Counted from the first letter of the stretch, positions 46,692 through 59,380 are shown. The stretch is 64,000 bases of DNA from Solenopsis invicta (GCF_016802725.1 NC_052667.1:20432846-20496845), one strand, 5' to 3'. The notes: generated from the sequence alone by a model not told the origin. Translations and numbers: made by a program.

Positions 46692-49600
46692 ATGTCACTA
46701 ATAAAAAGAATCACATTAGAAGAGGAAATGGAAAAAAGTTCTGAATTGAAACTATCGGATATACAATCACTGAAAGAATGGTGCGAGAAACAACCGCACT
46801 TGCCAAAAATTGAGGATAGTTTTCTCGCCTTGTTTCTTCACAGCAATTATTATCAAATGGAACAAACAAAAAACACAATAGAAAATTATTATACGATTAG
46901 AACGCATGTACCAGAATTTTTTTCCAATCGAGATCCGCTCGGGAACAAGGAATTACGACAAGCTTTTAAAATTATGTGAGCTATTTTATGAATAATATTA
47001 ATGAACGAATATATTATAGCATAATATAACTTATAACAAATTCGATTGGACACACTAGTACATGTATTGTATATTAAAGCTGTCGCGTCGTGCAAAAGAC
47101 AATGTAAATATATGTGATGAGACGTTTACATTTTGATTATATTAATACGCAGCAGCTTTAATAATGCATCATTGTACACTTACTATTAGTGTAGCCGAAG
47201 TTGTTATTATTTATGTGTATACAGGATGTCGCAAAATTATCCTTTTGTATAAGTCGATTCTGTAGAATATTCTAATAGTAAAATGAATATACTAATAAGA
47301 AAATATCGAGGTTATACTATTTTTTAAATTATAAAACAATTATAATTAATCAAAATAAAATTATTACGCAGAGTTTGCGCCAAGTTTTTATAGTTTAAAA
47401 TTTTTTATTTTAATAAAATTTTATATTTTTTTTCCTCTTTAATTCTTAGCTACCATCACTTGAGTTTTATTAAAAAATAAAGATACTATCACTTGGATTT
47501 TATTTGTTAAAAGTAGTGCAGCAGTTATTTCAAACATCAATATATTCTCTTTATAATTGGCGCGATTTAAAGATTTCATATATTTTTTTTTTGAAGAAAT
47601 AAATTTAGGTTGAATTAAATTTAAAGAGTACAGACACACACTTGGCGCCTTTTTTTGAAAATGTAATTTTGTACTAATATATATATACGTTTCGGCATTC
47701 TTTTGAGAGCGCTTTATAAATAATTGAAAATCGGAAGTTATACAATACGTATAAGAACTTAAAATTAATTATTAAAATACTAGCTTTACATCTCTTAATT
47801 ATCCGGCTAACACATGCCAACCAATGCACAAAGTTATTATGAATTAAAAAATTGATATTATTAAACTTTAATTGCTTTAGTGTTATTTTTAATTCATTTA
47901 TATATAATTCTATATACGTAACTATTTATAAACAGTAAATAAGCCATATTGGGTACTAGGTTATATTAGATACTGTTACCTTATGTAAATGGTACTTTAT
48001 GATATTTAAAATATTAAATATTTTAAGATCTATGCAGAAAATAAATTATACAAAACATATAAATATACTAACATTTAATTGTAAATTTTTTGAAGTAAAA
48101 TGTAAAATATTTTTGGTAATACTTTGATATACAGGGTGTTCATTAATGGTTGTCTCCACGTTTTACCATAAGAGCGTGCCTTAACCATGACTTATCGACT
48201 GCACTCCATGTAATTTATATGGACTGAAGTCAGTAAGTTATCTTTTATGGTAAAACGTGGAGACAACCATTAATGAACATCCTGTATACTAATATATTAA
48301 TAAATCAAGACAAATTGATTTGATTTAAAAAGGACCCGTTTTCCCTTAAATGGAGTAACGAAGGATGGCTACACAATGATATATGGAACAATTCTGGATG
48401 CCGATCCTTCTCATTATAATTACAATGACGTCACCAAATATTTCTTTATGTTAATGGATGTATTGTTTCTGACGCACGGTATAAACAACGGTTATGTCAA
48501 TATCATCGATGTTGGTAAATTGTCATTCGGTCATGTCACGCGAATGAATCTGTCGGCAGCCAAGAAAAATTCTTTTTACATCCAAGAAGCAGTACCGATG
48601 CGTTTAAAGGAAATCCATATTATAAACGCACCACCTGCCTTGGAATTGCTCATAAATATTTTTAGACCTTTGTTGAAGAAAGAGCTGATAGACATGGTAA
48701 ATATAACAAACCGATTAATAACATTTGAACACAGTACATGCGGTGCCAGGTAGAAACATAACATACGGATTTGGGAGGTCCATGCAACTTTAAGAAGTTA
48801 TAATTTTGCAATGGTTTCAATCAATATTTTTCAACAAATTTGTTTTTAAAGTCACAAAGTCAAAATCTCAGAAATTTAACTGAATAAATGACATTGCAGA
48901 AAAATGATCTATTATGAAGTTGTAATATTAGGGAAGAATTTTTAAGCAAAAATGAAAAGTTTGTAAAAGATTTTTTAAAATTATATTAACAAAAAATTTT
49001 TAAAGACTTTATGATATGGTGTTTTAAAACTAAAAGTGCCACCTTTAGGAAAAATTATGGAATTGGAAGTTTTTTAAAAATTATAATTATGAAATAATTA
49101 CAAGGAACAAAAAAAATATGATGACAAAAAGGCTTTATTTCCGTAACCGTTTGAATTCTATAGTTGAACTTTGAACTTGATCAACGTCGGGATTGATAGT
49201 GAAGACTTTAAACTATCTCTCCTAATCTCTCCTAATCTCTCCTAATCCAAACTTTCTATTTTCTATTTTATTTACATAGTAAGCGATCGAAATTTCGTAC
49301 AGGGTCTCCCAGTGCAGTATTTAGAAGTTAAATGTAATTATTTAGCAGTAATATCTGCATTTTTAATTTCTATAAAATGCATTTATTCACAACAATGTTA
49401 GGTATAGTGTAACGTAGCAATCAAATAATTTTGTTATGTCACACACAATTATTTAAATAATATAATAAACAATTCTAAATAATAAGTAGGATTAGGAGTA
49501 ATAATGCAATTAACTGTATTGTTAAAAAAAACACGTTATTGATATAGCAATCTAACAAGTTGTTATTTAACAGAATAAAACTAAAATTTGCACTTTAGTA

Positions 49601-52600
49601 AGACCTTTTTATGCATAACATTATAATAAAAATTGGTGGAAGTGGGTTTGCAGAATAAGAAAGATATTTTTATTTAAATTCTATGAAAAAAGCAAGCGTT
49701 TTACTTTTACAGGATGACATATATGTTACTGAATAAATAACACTACGTGATTGAGTTAAATCATTTATTTGAGTAATAATTTATTTATTTTTTATAATAA
49801 TGTTTCGTATTACCGTTTGTTTATTAAGACCTATATGTATTTTGTATATCAAATGCTACAATACATCAGATTGAAAGCATTTTATTAATGTAAACATAAC
49901 TTAAATATAACATAAGTTATACATACAAGAAAAACACAATATTATTGTAACATTAAGTAGCAATTATTATTTTAAAATTAATTACATAGTGTTATTTGTT
50001 CACCTACATTTATATTATGTACATATATGTAGAACGTGATCTTTTCTATAAAACATATTTAAAATATATGTAGAACGTGATCTTTTCTATAAAACACATT
50101 TAAAATAAAACATATGATGTAGTGAGACTTGGACCAATGATATGTAAATATAAGAACAGCTAATGTCGGTCTTGTAATAGCTTGCGGCGAATCTTGGTAT
50201 TTATTCCTCATAAAAAAGTACGATAAGAAACGATTAAGATTGATAGGATATCTATGTGAATGTATCGTTCTCTAACAGGTCTATTGGTCATCGCGAAAGT
50301 GTAAAAATACAAATTGTAGCATATTTAACCGGTTTCAATCAAATCTGTTTTTTACATCAATAACACAGTAGATATTCTATTTCAATTCTATGCTATCTGT
50401 TGCATAGTATTTAATTTGAAATTAATTGATATGCATAGTTTTCTATATATAGGTTGTTTTAAAAACAGAATTTGTCGTGCATATACTATTTAAAATGAAA
50501 AATTTTTAATAAAAAATTTTTGGCTACAGTAGTTTCTCAGTAAATAACTGAAGATGTTTTACAGTTCTACTCGTCTTTACCGTTAATTTCTTATTTGCTG
50601 ATTCTAAAAGAATTTATGCGAATAAGCTGGACAATAGAAATTTTCTGTACGGCATTTCTGCACAGAATTACCTATGGATTTGTATTCGATACAAAGTTTT
50701 TTTCGAATATTGCATATTTACGAATATTACACATACCTAAAATTGGAAAATGTGGATTAAAAACCATTTGCAGAGATTAAATATAACAAAATATATTAGT
50801 TTCAGAAACGATCATGTACAATTATATATTACATTTGAAGTATAATTCCTGAGAAAAAAGTTGATGGAGAACAATTGAAAACGGTAGAATTTCTATCAAT
50901 TTATATCGTTTTGTATAATCTGTATCATGGACGATCTCGAGTTATTTAATACAAATTCTATCATATTTTATCATGTTTTATAAGATTTATATTCAATAGA
51001 AAACGTACGATAAAGAGCTATTTTATCATTCTTATCATATTCTATCTATTGTATTTAACGAAATGGTAAAATAACGAATTGACATTTATTGTTAAATAAC
51101 ATCTATTTTTATTTAACGAATAACAATCAATCGTATATTAACAATAAAAATTAAATTGTTATCAATCTAAAATTTATTCAATGAGTTTCTTTCGGCAGTG
51201 TACGAAACAAAATCCAGAAGATTTTATTATTATTTAATAAATTCGAAAACTCATCTGTATGTGAAAAATACGAACAAAAGTTAATAGATTTCCAGAACGG
51301 AAAGACTTATAGGAATTAATCGTAATTTCACTATACAAAAAGAATCATTACTAACATGATATTTAAGTAATTACATTCTATCAACAAAATAAGGAACAAA
51401 GATCTTATCATAATCAAACATATTGTATACCTTTAACTTTCCATAGTACCAAATATCATATAATTGTATAATATTCCATACGAAAAAAAACTATTAGAAT
51501 GCCAATAGTAACTAATAGAATGCTAATAGTATCTATTTAACGGTAATAGCATTTAAGCATTCATCACTACTGCAATAAGTACCATAACACCAGTAATAAA
51601 TAGTTTCCACTACACAATTATAAACTATTGTGTAGTTTATTAACATTAAATTAATTTAACGTTAAATTAATTTAACGTTAAATTATGTTAATAGATATAC
51701 TAATAAATATATTATTTATCACGCATTGTTAATTTTAATTTTAATTTTAATTAAGCATTAATTTTAATTAAGAATATGTAATCATATATGAACTTATAGA
51801 CGAAATAGGTTCATGAATAAAGAAACCTTAATCTACATCCTAATAAGCAGACAATATTTTTTAAATGTTTTTTTAATATAAATTTTTCATATTTAATTTA
51901 ATTATTGTATTATATTGACATATATTTTTTAAATGCATTCTTATTTAAACAAATAACAAAAGTTATTCCAGATGCTATTCCGCATTTGTGAAAATAATAA
52001 AAAATTATAATTTCATATAGGTATGTTAAATATAAATAATACGCTTTAATTATATAATACAATACATATTTCATTTTTTTGATAGCGTATATATTGACCT
52101 GATCTATCAGTTATATATACATATCAGCACAAAGTATTCACAACTTATCATGAAAGATCAGTTCACAGCGATTATGGAGGTCAAGCAACGTTCACCGGAG
52201 TCGCGATTTGGATGAGCCGCACTAATTAATTATTCAATAGCCGCACTAGTTAATTATTCAATAGTTACTTAAAAAATGACACAAGTTTTTTTCCATATTA
52301 TTAGCGCACACTGTATCAATAGTATTAATTTACACTACTAATGCGAATTCTAACAGTGCGCAAAATTATTATTAATGTAGTGCGTACTAATAGTTGTCAT
52401 TTTAATAGTGCCACAAGTTTTTTTCCGTAAGGGATCGGCAGATTATTTCTTGCATGTAACACGTCATGTGAAGAACTAAATATAAAAAGTATATAATTGA
52501 TTGATATAAAAAGTTGACTGAATAAAAAAGTATATAATCGATTGAGACATGCAAAAGGAGGACATGTAAGATGTTTAAAAGGCAGTTAGAATTAAGATAA

Positions 52601-53299
52601 AACATAATAAAAATCAATATTACATTTATTATTTACTTTCAGTTTTGTTACTATCCGTAGTTGTGTCTTTAAGGCTTTTCATTTTATTTAAAATATACTC
52701 TATAAGATTTATGGTCTCAGTTTTTTGCAGCACTTAAAAAACACGTATAAACAGCTATATTAATTTATAAAGTACTTTTAGAGTCATGTTTCCTTGATTT
52801 TAAAAAATTTTTTATATTTCATTTCTTTTTTTTAAATATATACGGACATTTGTACATCCCATTATCTGTTGAACTGAGATCATTCGAGTATATTTCATGA
52901 TTATTGCAATATCCAAATTATGATATCCGTTGGACATCCTTGTGATAAAGTACACTGTGTGCATGAGCTTATAGCATATTAAAATTTCAATTTAAAAAAT
53001 TACAATTTTTAAAGCTACTGATCTATTTACTATTCAGATAAATTGTTTTAAATTTATTTATCTCTTAATTCTAGGTACATGTTCATTCATCGTTGGAAAG
53101 CCTTTCTAAATACATACCGTTAGATGCGCTACCGAATGAGTTGGGTGGAAAAGGAGGTTTTATACAAGAATTAGCTGATAATCAAATAAAGCTACTCGAG
53201 GACTATCGTGAATGGTTCCTGCTGGATGAAACAACTGGACGCGTTAATGAAGCGTTGAGAATTAACACACCGAGAAAACAGTCTTGTTGCATTACTTAG
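46692..53299 (+). CDS. CRAL-TRIO lipid-transfer protein, copy C
   Basis: Exons 46692-46975, 48333-48696 and 53075-53299 join in frame with the same phases as the other copies (AT|GTGAGC, AG|G, ATG|GTAAAT, CTAG|GTA) to give 290 residues. The CRAL_TRIO_N domain is almost unchanged. The fold region reads RFPLNGVTKDGYTMIYGTIL, VNIIDVGKLSFGHVTRMN, PPALELLINIFRPLLKKEL, VHVHSSLESLSKYIP and LPNELGGKGG. The C-terminus after VNEALRI is NTPRKQSCCIT, a CaaX-like end as in copy B. A strong donor (AAG|GTATGT, about 53319) lies after the stop, so a 3' UTR intron is possible. Intron 1 contains a 153-bp MITE; intron 2 is 4.4 kb. Confidence 0.88.
48132..48284. mobile_element. 153-bp palindromic MITE, copy C intron 1
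   Basis: CAGGGTGTTCATTAATGGTT, then GTCTCCACGTTTTACCATA, with inverted partners at the right. TA flanks at 48130-48131 and 48285-48286. It sits 50 bp from the exon 2 acceptor. Copies A and B lack it at the same place. Same family as 29332-29479. Confidence 0.85.
48780..51900. other. Copy C intron 2, AT-rich, minor tandem repeats
   Basis: Contains three 11-bp TCTCTCCTAA units at about 49216-49248 and two roughly 43-bp units (TGTAGAACGTGATCTTTTCT) at about 50030-50110. The open frame at 50595-50780 has no recognisable motif. No gene seen. Confidence 0.5.
52075..52215 (+). repeat. Dispersed repeat with 5S-rRNA-like segment, copy 3
   Basis: CAGTTCACAGCGATTATGG, then AGGTCAAGCAACGTTCACC and GAGTCGCGATTTGGATGAG. 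It shares TTGACCTGATCTATCAGTTA upstream with copy 1. Lies in copy C intron 2. Confidence 0.6.
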
Positions 53300-53502
53300 A
53301 AATCTAATAGATTTAACAAGGTATGTCTGTTAAAAAATAGACGAATTAGAAATCTTGTAGGAATTATCAGATTGTGGTGAAATTGATCAAATATTTGGAT
53401 TATAAATTCTCGAATTCTATTATAATCAGAAATTTTGTTTGGTTTCATTAAAATACAATCATTATATATGTCTTGTCAAGATAACAAAATTATTTTTCTC
53501 TG

Positions 53503-53571
53503 TGCAAAAGCAAGTCTGTAAGCGTTTTGTTCAGTGTGGAGAGTAATTTTAAAAAAAACGACGTAGAATAA
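53503..53571 (+). pseudogene. Relict of the ancestral CRAL-TRIO tail after copy C
   Basis: A 23-codon open stretch (TGC to TAA) aligns without gaps to the last 23 codons of copy A: CKSKSVSVLF and SVESNFKKNDVE against GKSKSASDLF and GVEGNFKKLDID, 14 of 22 residues identical. It lies about 200 bp past copy C's stop. It may be an untranslated relict or part of an alternative last exon; AAAAG just inside it could be an acceptor. Confidence 0.7.
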
Positions 53572-53900
53572 TAATGATTTATAACTTTATATGATTTATA
53601 TCTAATGATTTATACATACGAATATTATTATAGCTAATTATATATTCTCATGCAACTACTTCTTGTAATATTACTTTGTACTTTGAACTTTATTGTAATG
53701 TTTTACGTAATAGTTGTACCATATATTGGCAGATAAAAGTGCATGAGAATTACGTTGAATCGTCACGACGTGATTTATACAGATATTGATTGAGATATGA
53801 TGTGTATTTTATTCCACAAGTGTAATACGGCCTTTATTTAATTATCTTAAGATTACTGACCGCAGCGCCATTTCCTTTACAACATTGAAGAACTTGAAGC
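53572..53900. other. 3' flank of copy C
   Basis: Homologous to the 3' flank of copy A, including TTATTGTAATGTTTTACGTA, ending the triplicated unit near 53820. Confidence 0.55.
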
Positions 53901-54559
53901 TGTTACGTCCGGCCTTAGAAGAGAGTCTTTCGCACTAAAGAGAGAGAAAGGGTGTTCAAAAAACAAGAGCGAAGCAAACGGTTGATTCAGGACTTACTTG
54001 TAGCTTGTAGCTTGTAGTGTGAGTGTCGATGTAGGTGAATGTGATTCTCTCGGAGCCGCAGGGCTTCAAACTAGGCTGCACTCGGCGGGAGATGGTAGGT
54101 CCGGTCGGAGGTTTTCCGAGTGCGATGCACGATGGTCTGCAGATCCCAACCAGGGACGTTTCAACTGACACTTTTTCCTCTCGACCGAGACTTGCGCCGC
54201 GTACGAGTTTAAAGGCCGCGGATCCGAGAGTCGCAGAACTCGGGCATGCAAGATGCCACGGAACTACGATTCGGACGAGGAATGAAGACTAGACTACTCT
54301 CTCCGCTAGAAGATGCACCTATTTATACTATTTTTATCTATGATTCCCTTTGTCCCATCGAGGGCCGTGTGCACCACTTTATTCATTAATACATCCACGT
54401 GCAATATTTGCTTTTACGACTTTTTTATATTCCTCGGTAATTGTTATCCGAGAAAGCGGCAGGTTTGACAATTGAAATCTCGAAAGCATTAAATGTCAAA
54501 AATTCTTTGATTTGTTGCTATGCGGGTGTCGGACATTCAGAACTCAAAGGAGTGCACAC
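53901..54559 (-). mobile_element. Possible solo LTR (minus strand)
   Basis: A GC-rich block unlike its flanks. Read on the minus strand it starts near TGTGCACTCC, has a TATAAATAGGTGCATC promoter-like phrase (about 54320) and ends GGCCGGACGTAACA, so it is TG...CA-bounded. No target duplication was found. Open frames inside it are compositional. Confidence 0.35.
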
Positions 54560-55009
54560 AAATCAGCTCCCCATATAAATAATGTTAATCAAAATAATTC
54601 AGACTATAATAAATGAAAAATTATGCGAACGTAGACGTAATTAATCATTTGTGCACATCTAAAGCCCTGTTGTGGATGCAGCACACGCGCGGCGCAACAC
54701 ACAACAGATTTTATCGACAGCAAAATAGATGTTAGTACGGACAACAACCCACATCCATTTCACGAGACACTGTTTTTAACGACGGGTCGCAAAATGAATG
54801 TGACATTTAGTTCCCATTCTGTCCAGAAGACTGTGCGTCACTAGTGTACGGGAGTTTCGAAGTTTGAAGTGTTATAGAAAAATGTAAGAAAAAGGCAGTC
54901 CAACTCAAGTCCAAAGACCACTGAGTACCACTGAGTCCATGAGTCCAAGGCAGTCCAGTTTAGCCCACTAGCCCGTCAGGCAGTCCGTTTGGGGTTTGGG
55001 GCCGCTTAC
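54560..55009. other. Intergenic DNA, nothing recognised
   Basis: Mixed composition, with a GAGTCCA/CAGTCC-rich stretch at 54895-54990. Could be retroelement debris. Confidence 0.4.
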
Positions 55010-55210
55010 GAGTTCGGACATGTTTGCCCGTTGCTTATATTTTTGTATCTGTCGATTGCATCACAATCGGCCGCCGGGAACGTCATTGTCTCTGTCCTTT
55101 GAATTTCTAAACTGATTTTGAAGGATGGCTATATCGTTCCCGGTTTGTTGGCGTGGGAACGAGTGCCAATAAACGTTAAGAAGAAGAAGAAGAACAAGAA
55201 GAAGTAGAAG
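55010..55210 (+). mobile_element. Possible 3' end of a non-LTR retrotransposon
   Basis: A GC-richer segment ends GAGTGCCAATAAACGTTAAG and then an AAG-repeat tail (55180-55212), the form in which several insect non-LTR elements end. Only the end is present. Confidence 0.3.
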
Positions 55211-55420
55211 TAGAAAAAAGGCCGGTGGCCGGCGTAGCGCTTCTCAGGAGTCTCAGATTCCTCTCTGGCAATAGAAATCATTAGGAATAGAAGTCCGTGA
55301 TTGGATTCGTTGATTCAGAAATCCAAAGACTATTTAAAAAGAAGAAGAAACAACTATATTGTTTATCGCAGACATGTCAGTGTGAAGACAGGTGTAACAG
55401 AGGAAATTATACATAAAAGG

Positions 55421-58071
55421 ATGAATATCGCGATCGACAAAGAAGAGATCGCACCGAAGCACTTCGCTGTGTGCGACTTTTACGGCGTGGAGACATGCTT
55501 TTATTGGGACGCTGATAAGCTTGTGATATTTCCCTATACGAAAGACAGCAATTCGACGCCACTGCGGATTCTGTCGACGCCGGCACCTGTCAGGAAGGTG
55601 CAATTCTTCGATAGCCGAGCCTTCCTGATATGCGCGCCGCAGGGCATCTACAAACTGTCGCGAACCGGCGAGTTTGCCCTGTTGAGCAAAAACGCCTTGG
55701 ATATGGGGGTGAATTCTTTCAGGTTAGAGTTGTGTCGTACATTTCAAAATTATGTCTACATAGATTATTTACGTATTGCTTACGTTATGTTTACACGAAT
55801 TTTTTCCAATTTTTTTTAAAAATCAGTTGTTTAAAGGTTGAAAAGAATTTTTTGATGCAAAAATTAGAAAAGTACAACAAAAAATATTTTACAAATAAAA
55901 AGTAATCAAAACAAATCTGAAAAAACGGATTTTTTAAAAATGTATTTTTGTTAAAAAAAATAAATAAAAAAAGATTTTGTTAATGATAAAGCAATAATTA
56001 ATGAGTTGAAATTTATGAAACCAAAGACGTTTTTATGATTCGTTCCAAAAATGTTTTTTGTGAAGTAAAAATGATTTTTCTATTTTACTGAAACTAATCA
56101 TATTGGCTGAAAATCTTTGAATTTTGATAGAAATAAATAAGATAAAGTGCTTACCGTTATTCTAATAAACGGTAAATATTAATAATTTACAATAATTATA
56201 ATAATCTTGATATAAATTGAAAATGACATTAAAAAATGGTGGGTTACAAAAAGAAAATGCATAATAAAGGAGACCGGGGCAAATCGTTAGACCTTTTTTT
56301 TTGTGTCTCCTGAGTCCTATATTAATTTAAAAAAAAAAAAAAAAAAACATGAGCCGGTATGAAAGGTTGAATTTTCTCCTTCACAATGCCGATAAATAGA
56401 ACATGCAAATGTACTTGCTTTAAAGTACATATAAAAATGTCGACCAGTGTCAAGAATTAAGAATAGCCCCAAGCCCGGGGTAATTCGTAACTCGTCCGGG
56501 AATATTCCGAAATTTGTATTTTAAGTTGAAAGTCTGTAAAAAAGCTGTTGTTAAGACTTTCTTTTATTTAAAAAAGTATGTAGGTATACAAAAAACAAAT
56601 GCAAACATACACGTTTGCATGTTCTTTTGTGTCATCGGTGTGACAGATTTCCTAACCTCACAAGTGTCAATCTTTAACGCTTTATAATTTTTTACCAGCT
56701 TAAGAGCGACGATTTTATATTCATATTCATGTTCTATGTACTAAAAGACACAATATTATCAAGTTTGAACTAAATCTATGAAGAACTTTACTTTAATGTT
56801 TAACTCTGCGTAGCGCAGACGTTTGTAACACAGCCGAAGGGTTAGGGTTAGAGAGAAGCGACATCGAACCTCCACCAAAACCTTCAGTATCCAATTGAGT
56901 CCTCCACCGTCATTTTGAGACCGCTCTAACGTTATCAAACACCATTCGTATCATTCTGCAAACAGCTGTGGTCACAATATGGCTGCTCGCTTAGCCAATC
57001 AAGTATCAATCAGATTACCAATCAGAGCCTTGGACATCAATGTCGCTTCTCTCTTTATATAGGATTCTAGTTCCGGTGCTCGATATTACAAATAGCCCCA
57101 ACATCAACGGTGCGCATTGTTGCGTATGATCGACAAAAATAGACATCACACAACAAAAAGTAAACACGAAATGTTTCAAATACGTTCAACTGGACACGAT
57201 TCAAAGTTTTCAAAAAAACCTTATTATCTTACTTAAATTTCAAAGAAATGCTGACTATCAGAAATTACTTCGACTGTCGCAAAACACATTTTTCATTACT
57301 ACGACTTCAATATGACACTGTTGCCAACAAAACTTTGATAGCAACATCGTTACATTAGGACGTGTTTACAGTGTTTAAAGTAAATTTTTAATATGTACCC
57401 ATAAAAAGATATTTCCAATTATCGAATTACCTCGTCTAACAATTTGCCCCGGTCTCCCCTATTCATTATGTTTTATTATTTTCTGATAAAATATTCTCAA
57501 GGTTGGATAGAAAAATAGTTTATTAAAAAAAATATTACAATATTACAATATTGTTCATGGTAAATATAGCATGCATTTTTGTATTTTAGCAAATTTTTTA
57601 ACAAATCTCAAATAATTTAATTACACATTTCTACTTTTCAGTTTTTAAAATTGCGATTTTCTGACGACTTGCTCGCACTGGGTTAATGTAACCTGGACAC
57701 GAACTCAATGCGACCACTGAGAATTAACATAAACGTAAAAATATAGTTTACATATCAGATTATTAGATTACATAGTAGATTATTTATATTTTATTCATAA
57801 ACGCTTTTCAGGTGCTCATCGCCAAGAATAATGGAGTTTACTTTGATGACAAGCAGGTCAAGTCATCCACACTGCTCTTTCCTCTTGCACCGAATGCGAG
57901 CGAAGCAGTGTGCACCTTTTCTCTGAGTTTGACGAACACGGAGTCGCAACTTCTCAGCCGGTTTGCCGCTGGCTGGGAGATCAAGGGAAGTCTTTGTGTT
58001 GTTGCGCATCATAGAAAACTGTACACGTTGAGGTATATCGATGATGATGATGATATCAGAGGGTAAGTATG

Positions 58072-58165
<94 letters not shown>

Positions 58166-59380
58166 GTAACTAACTCAAGTTAAAGTTTATGACTTATAAA
58201 ATTAATTTAGTTATATTAGAAACATTACATTAAATTAAGTTACAAGTTAATTTTAAAAAGTATTATTTATATCGAATTAAAATGTCATAATTTTTAAAAA
58301 TTAGATTATTCGAAATAACAAAATAATTATATGGATCATGAAATAAATTTATCTGTAAATTAAGTTTACATGATGTAACAAATAAAATATTGTTTTTGAG
58401 AATATACTTTTTTTCTTTTATGTATTTAAATTTTTAACTTAGGAACAAAATTAAAAAGTTGAAGTTTATGTGTTTTAAAAATAACTAATTAATTAAAAGT
58501 AATTTATTTAAGTTAAGCTAAAAGTTACTAACTTTTAACTTTATTTAACTTTTAATTTTTTTAAATAGTTCAACCCTGCGTACAATTGATTCATACCAAC
58601 GATAGCACTATCGTGGACATTCTTCCTGTGAAGAGGCGAGACAAAGTGGCAGGTTTACTGCTTCTCACGGAACACGCAAACGTGGTAATTTTTGTACATG
58701 ATGGAGGTGATAGATCCGAACCGAGATATGGACTAGTTTTTGAGAAGATATACCTTAAAGAAAACATAAGAGACAGAACGCTTTGCGCCAGTTTCAGTTT
58801 ATGTACGGAGAAAGTTTTGTGGCTGGTATACTGCGATCAATTCAGGATACATTATGTAAAAAAGGAGCTATTTGTTGATGCAATTCAAGAAGTGAAAGTG
58901 GAGGAAAGAATATTTACGTGTTTGCAGTATTATAAACCGAATGTGATTCTAAGTTTATCACAAGAGAAAGAATTGATCGAGATTTCTCTCGAAGATTTGG
59001 ACAACTCTTTGTTAACCGACAACAATATCGTTCTTCATCATGGGATGTTTCAAAAAACGGATATTATTATGGAGAAAATTTGTGCCAAAGTACAAGAATT
59101 GAATGCGCTGTACGAAACTTTATCGGATGAGCAAGACAAATTAAAGAGGATAAATCTGTACGCTAGCAAACAAAAACTGCAGATAAATCCTCATATTGAA
59201 GTGTCTAAGTTGTTTAAGTATCGCTATCTCGATTTAAATATATCAAACAAGCTGCCTAAAAACAGTTATATAGTGTTCTCTTTTGCTTCTAAAAATCAAC
59301 GCACATTCTGTTTGAAGAGAGTCACGGAGGGTCATGCATTCACAATGAAAATGCCTATCAATGAGAATCAGATACTGTGA
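55421..59380 (+). CDS. FAAP100-like protein (tentative), three exons
   Basis: Exons 55421-55708, 57812-58062 and 58606-59380 join in frame (GGG|GTGAAT; TTTCAG|GTG; GG|GTAAGT; GATAG|C) to give 437 residues. The N-terminal two thirds look like beta-propeller strands. VCDFYGVETCFYWDADKLVI and VRKVQFFDSRAFLICAPQGI, then YKLSR, match in order the start of human FAAP100 (hydrophobic pairs, then LLYALCARRGLYCLSL). GSLCVVAHHRKLYTL matches VVLCGLPDGQLCCVIL. A helical stretch (KICAKVQELNALYETLSDEQ) follows. FAAP100 scaffolds FANCB-FANCL in the Fanconi DNA-crosslink-repair ligase. Human FAAP100 is about twice as long, so the match is partial and could be to another propeller protein. The frame is open upstream to 55301 without an ATG. 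Exon 3 could instead begin at 58569, but that acceptor does not fit the exon 2 phase. Confidence 0.6.
56269..57457. mobile_element. Non-autonomous element with GGAGACCGGGGC ends
   Basis: Left GGAGACCGGGGCAAATCGTT, then AGAC; right, inverted, GGAGACCGGGGCAAATTGTT, then AGACGAGGTAATTC. About 1.2 kb with no transposase frame, in intron 1 of the FAAP100-like gene. Confidence 0.75.
58069..58165. repeat. (TA)n microsatellite at a splice donor
   Basis: Nearly 100 bp of TA dinucleotides with scattered TG, starting within 10 bp of the GTAAGT donor of the FAAP100-like exon 2. Confidence 0.95.

Noticed and set aside
53956..54292. Open frames on both strands in a GC-rich block
   Set aside because: Same compositional effect in a probable LTR. 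No recognisable protein.
59378..59380. TGA as a selenocysteine codon
   Set aside because: No cysteine or selenoprotein context around it and no SECIS-like hairpin seen downstream. Kept only as a possible readthrough or lost tail.
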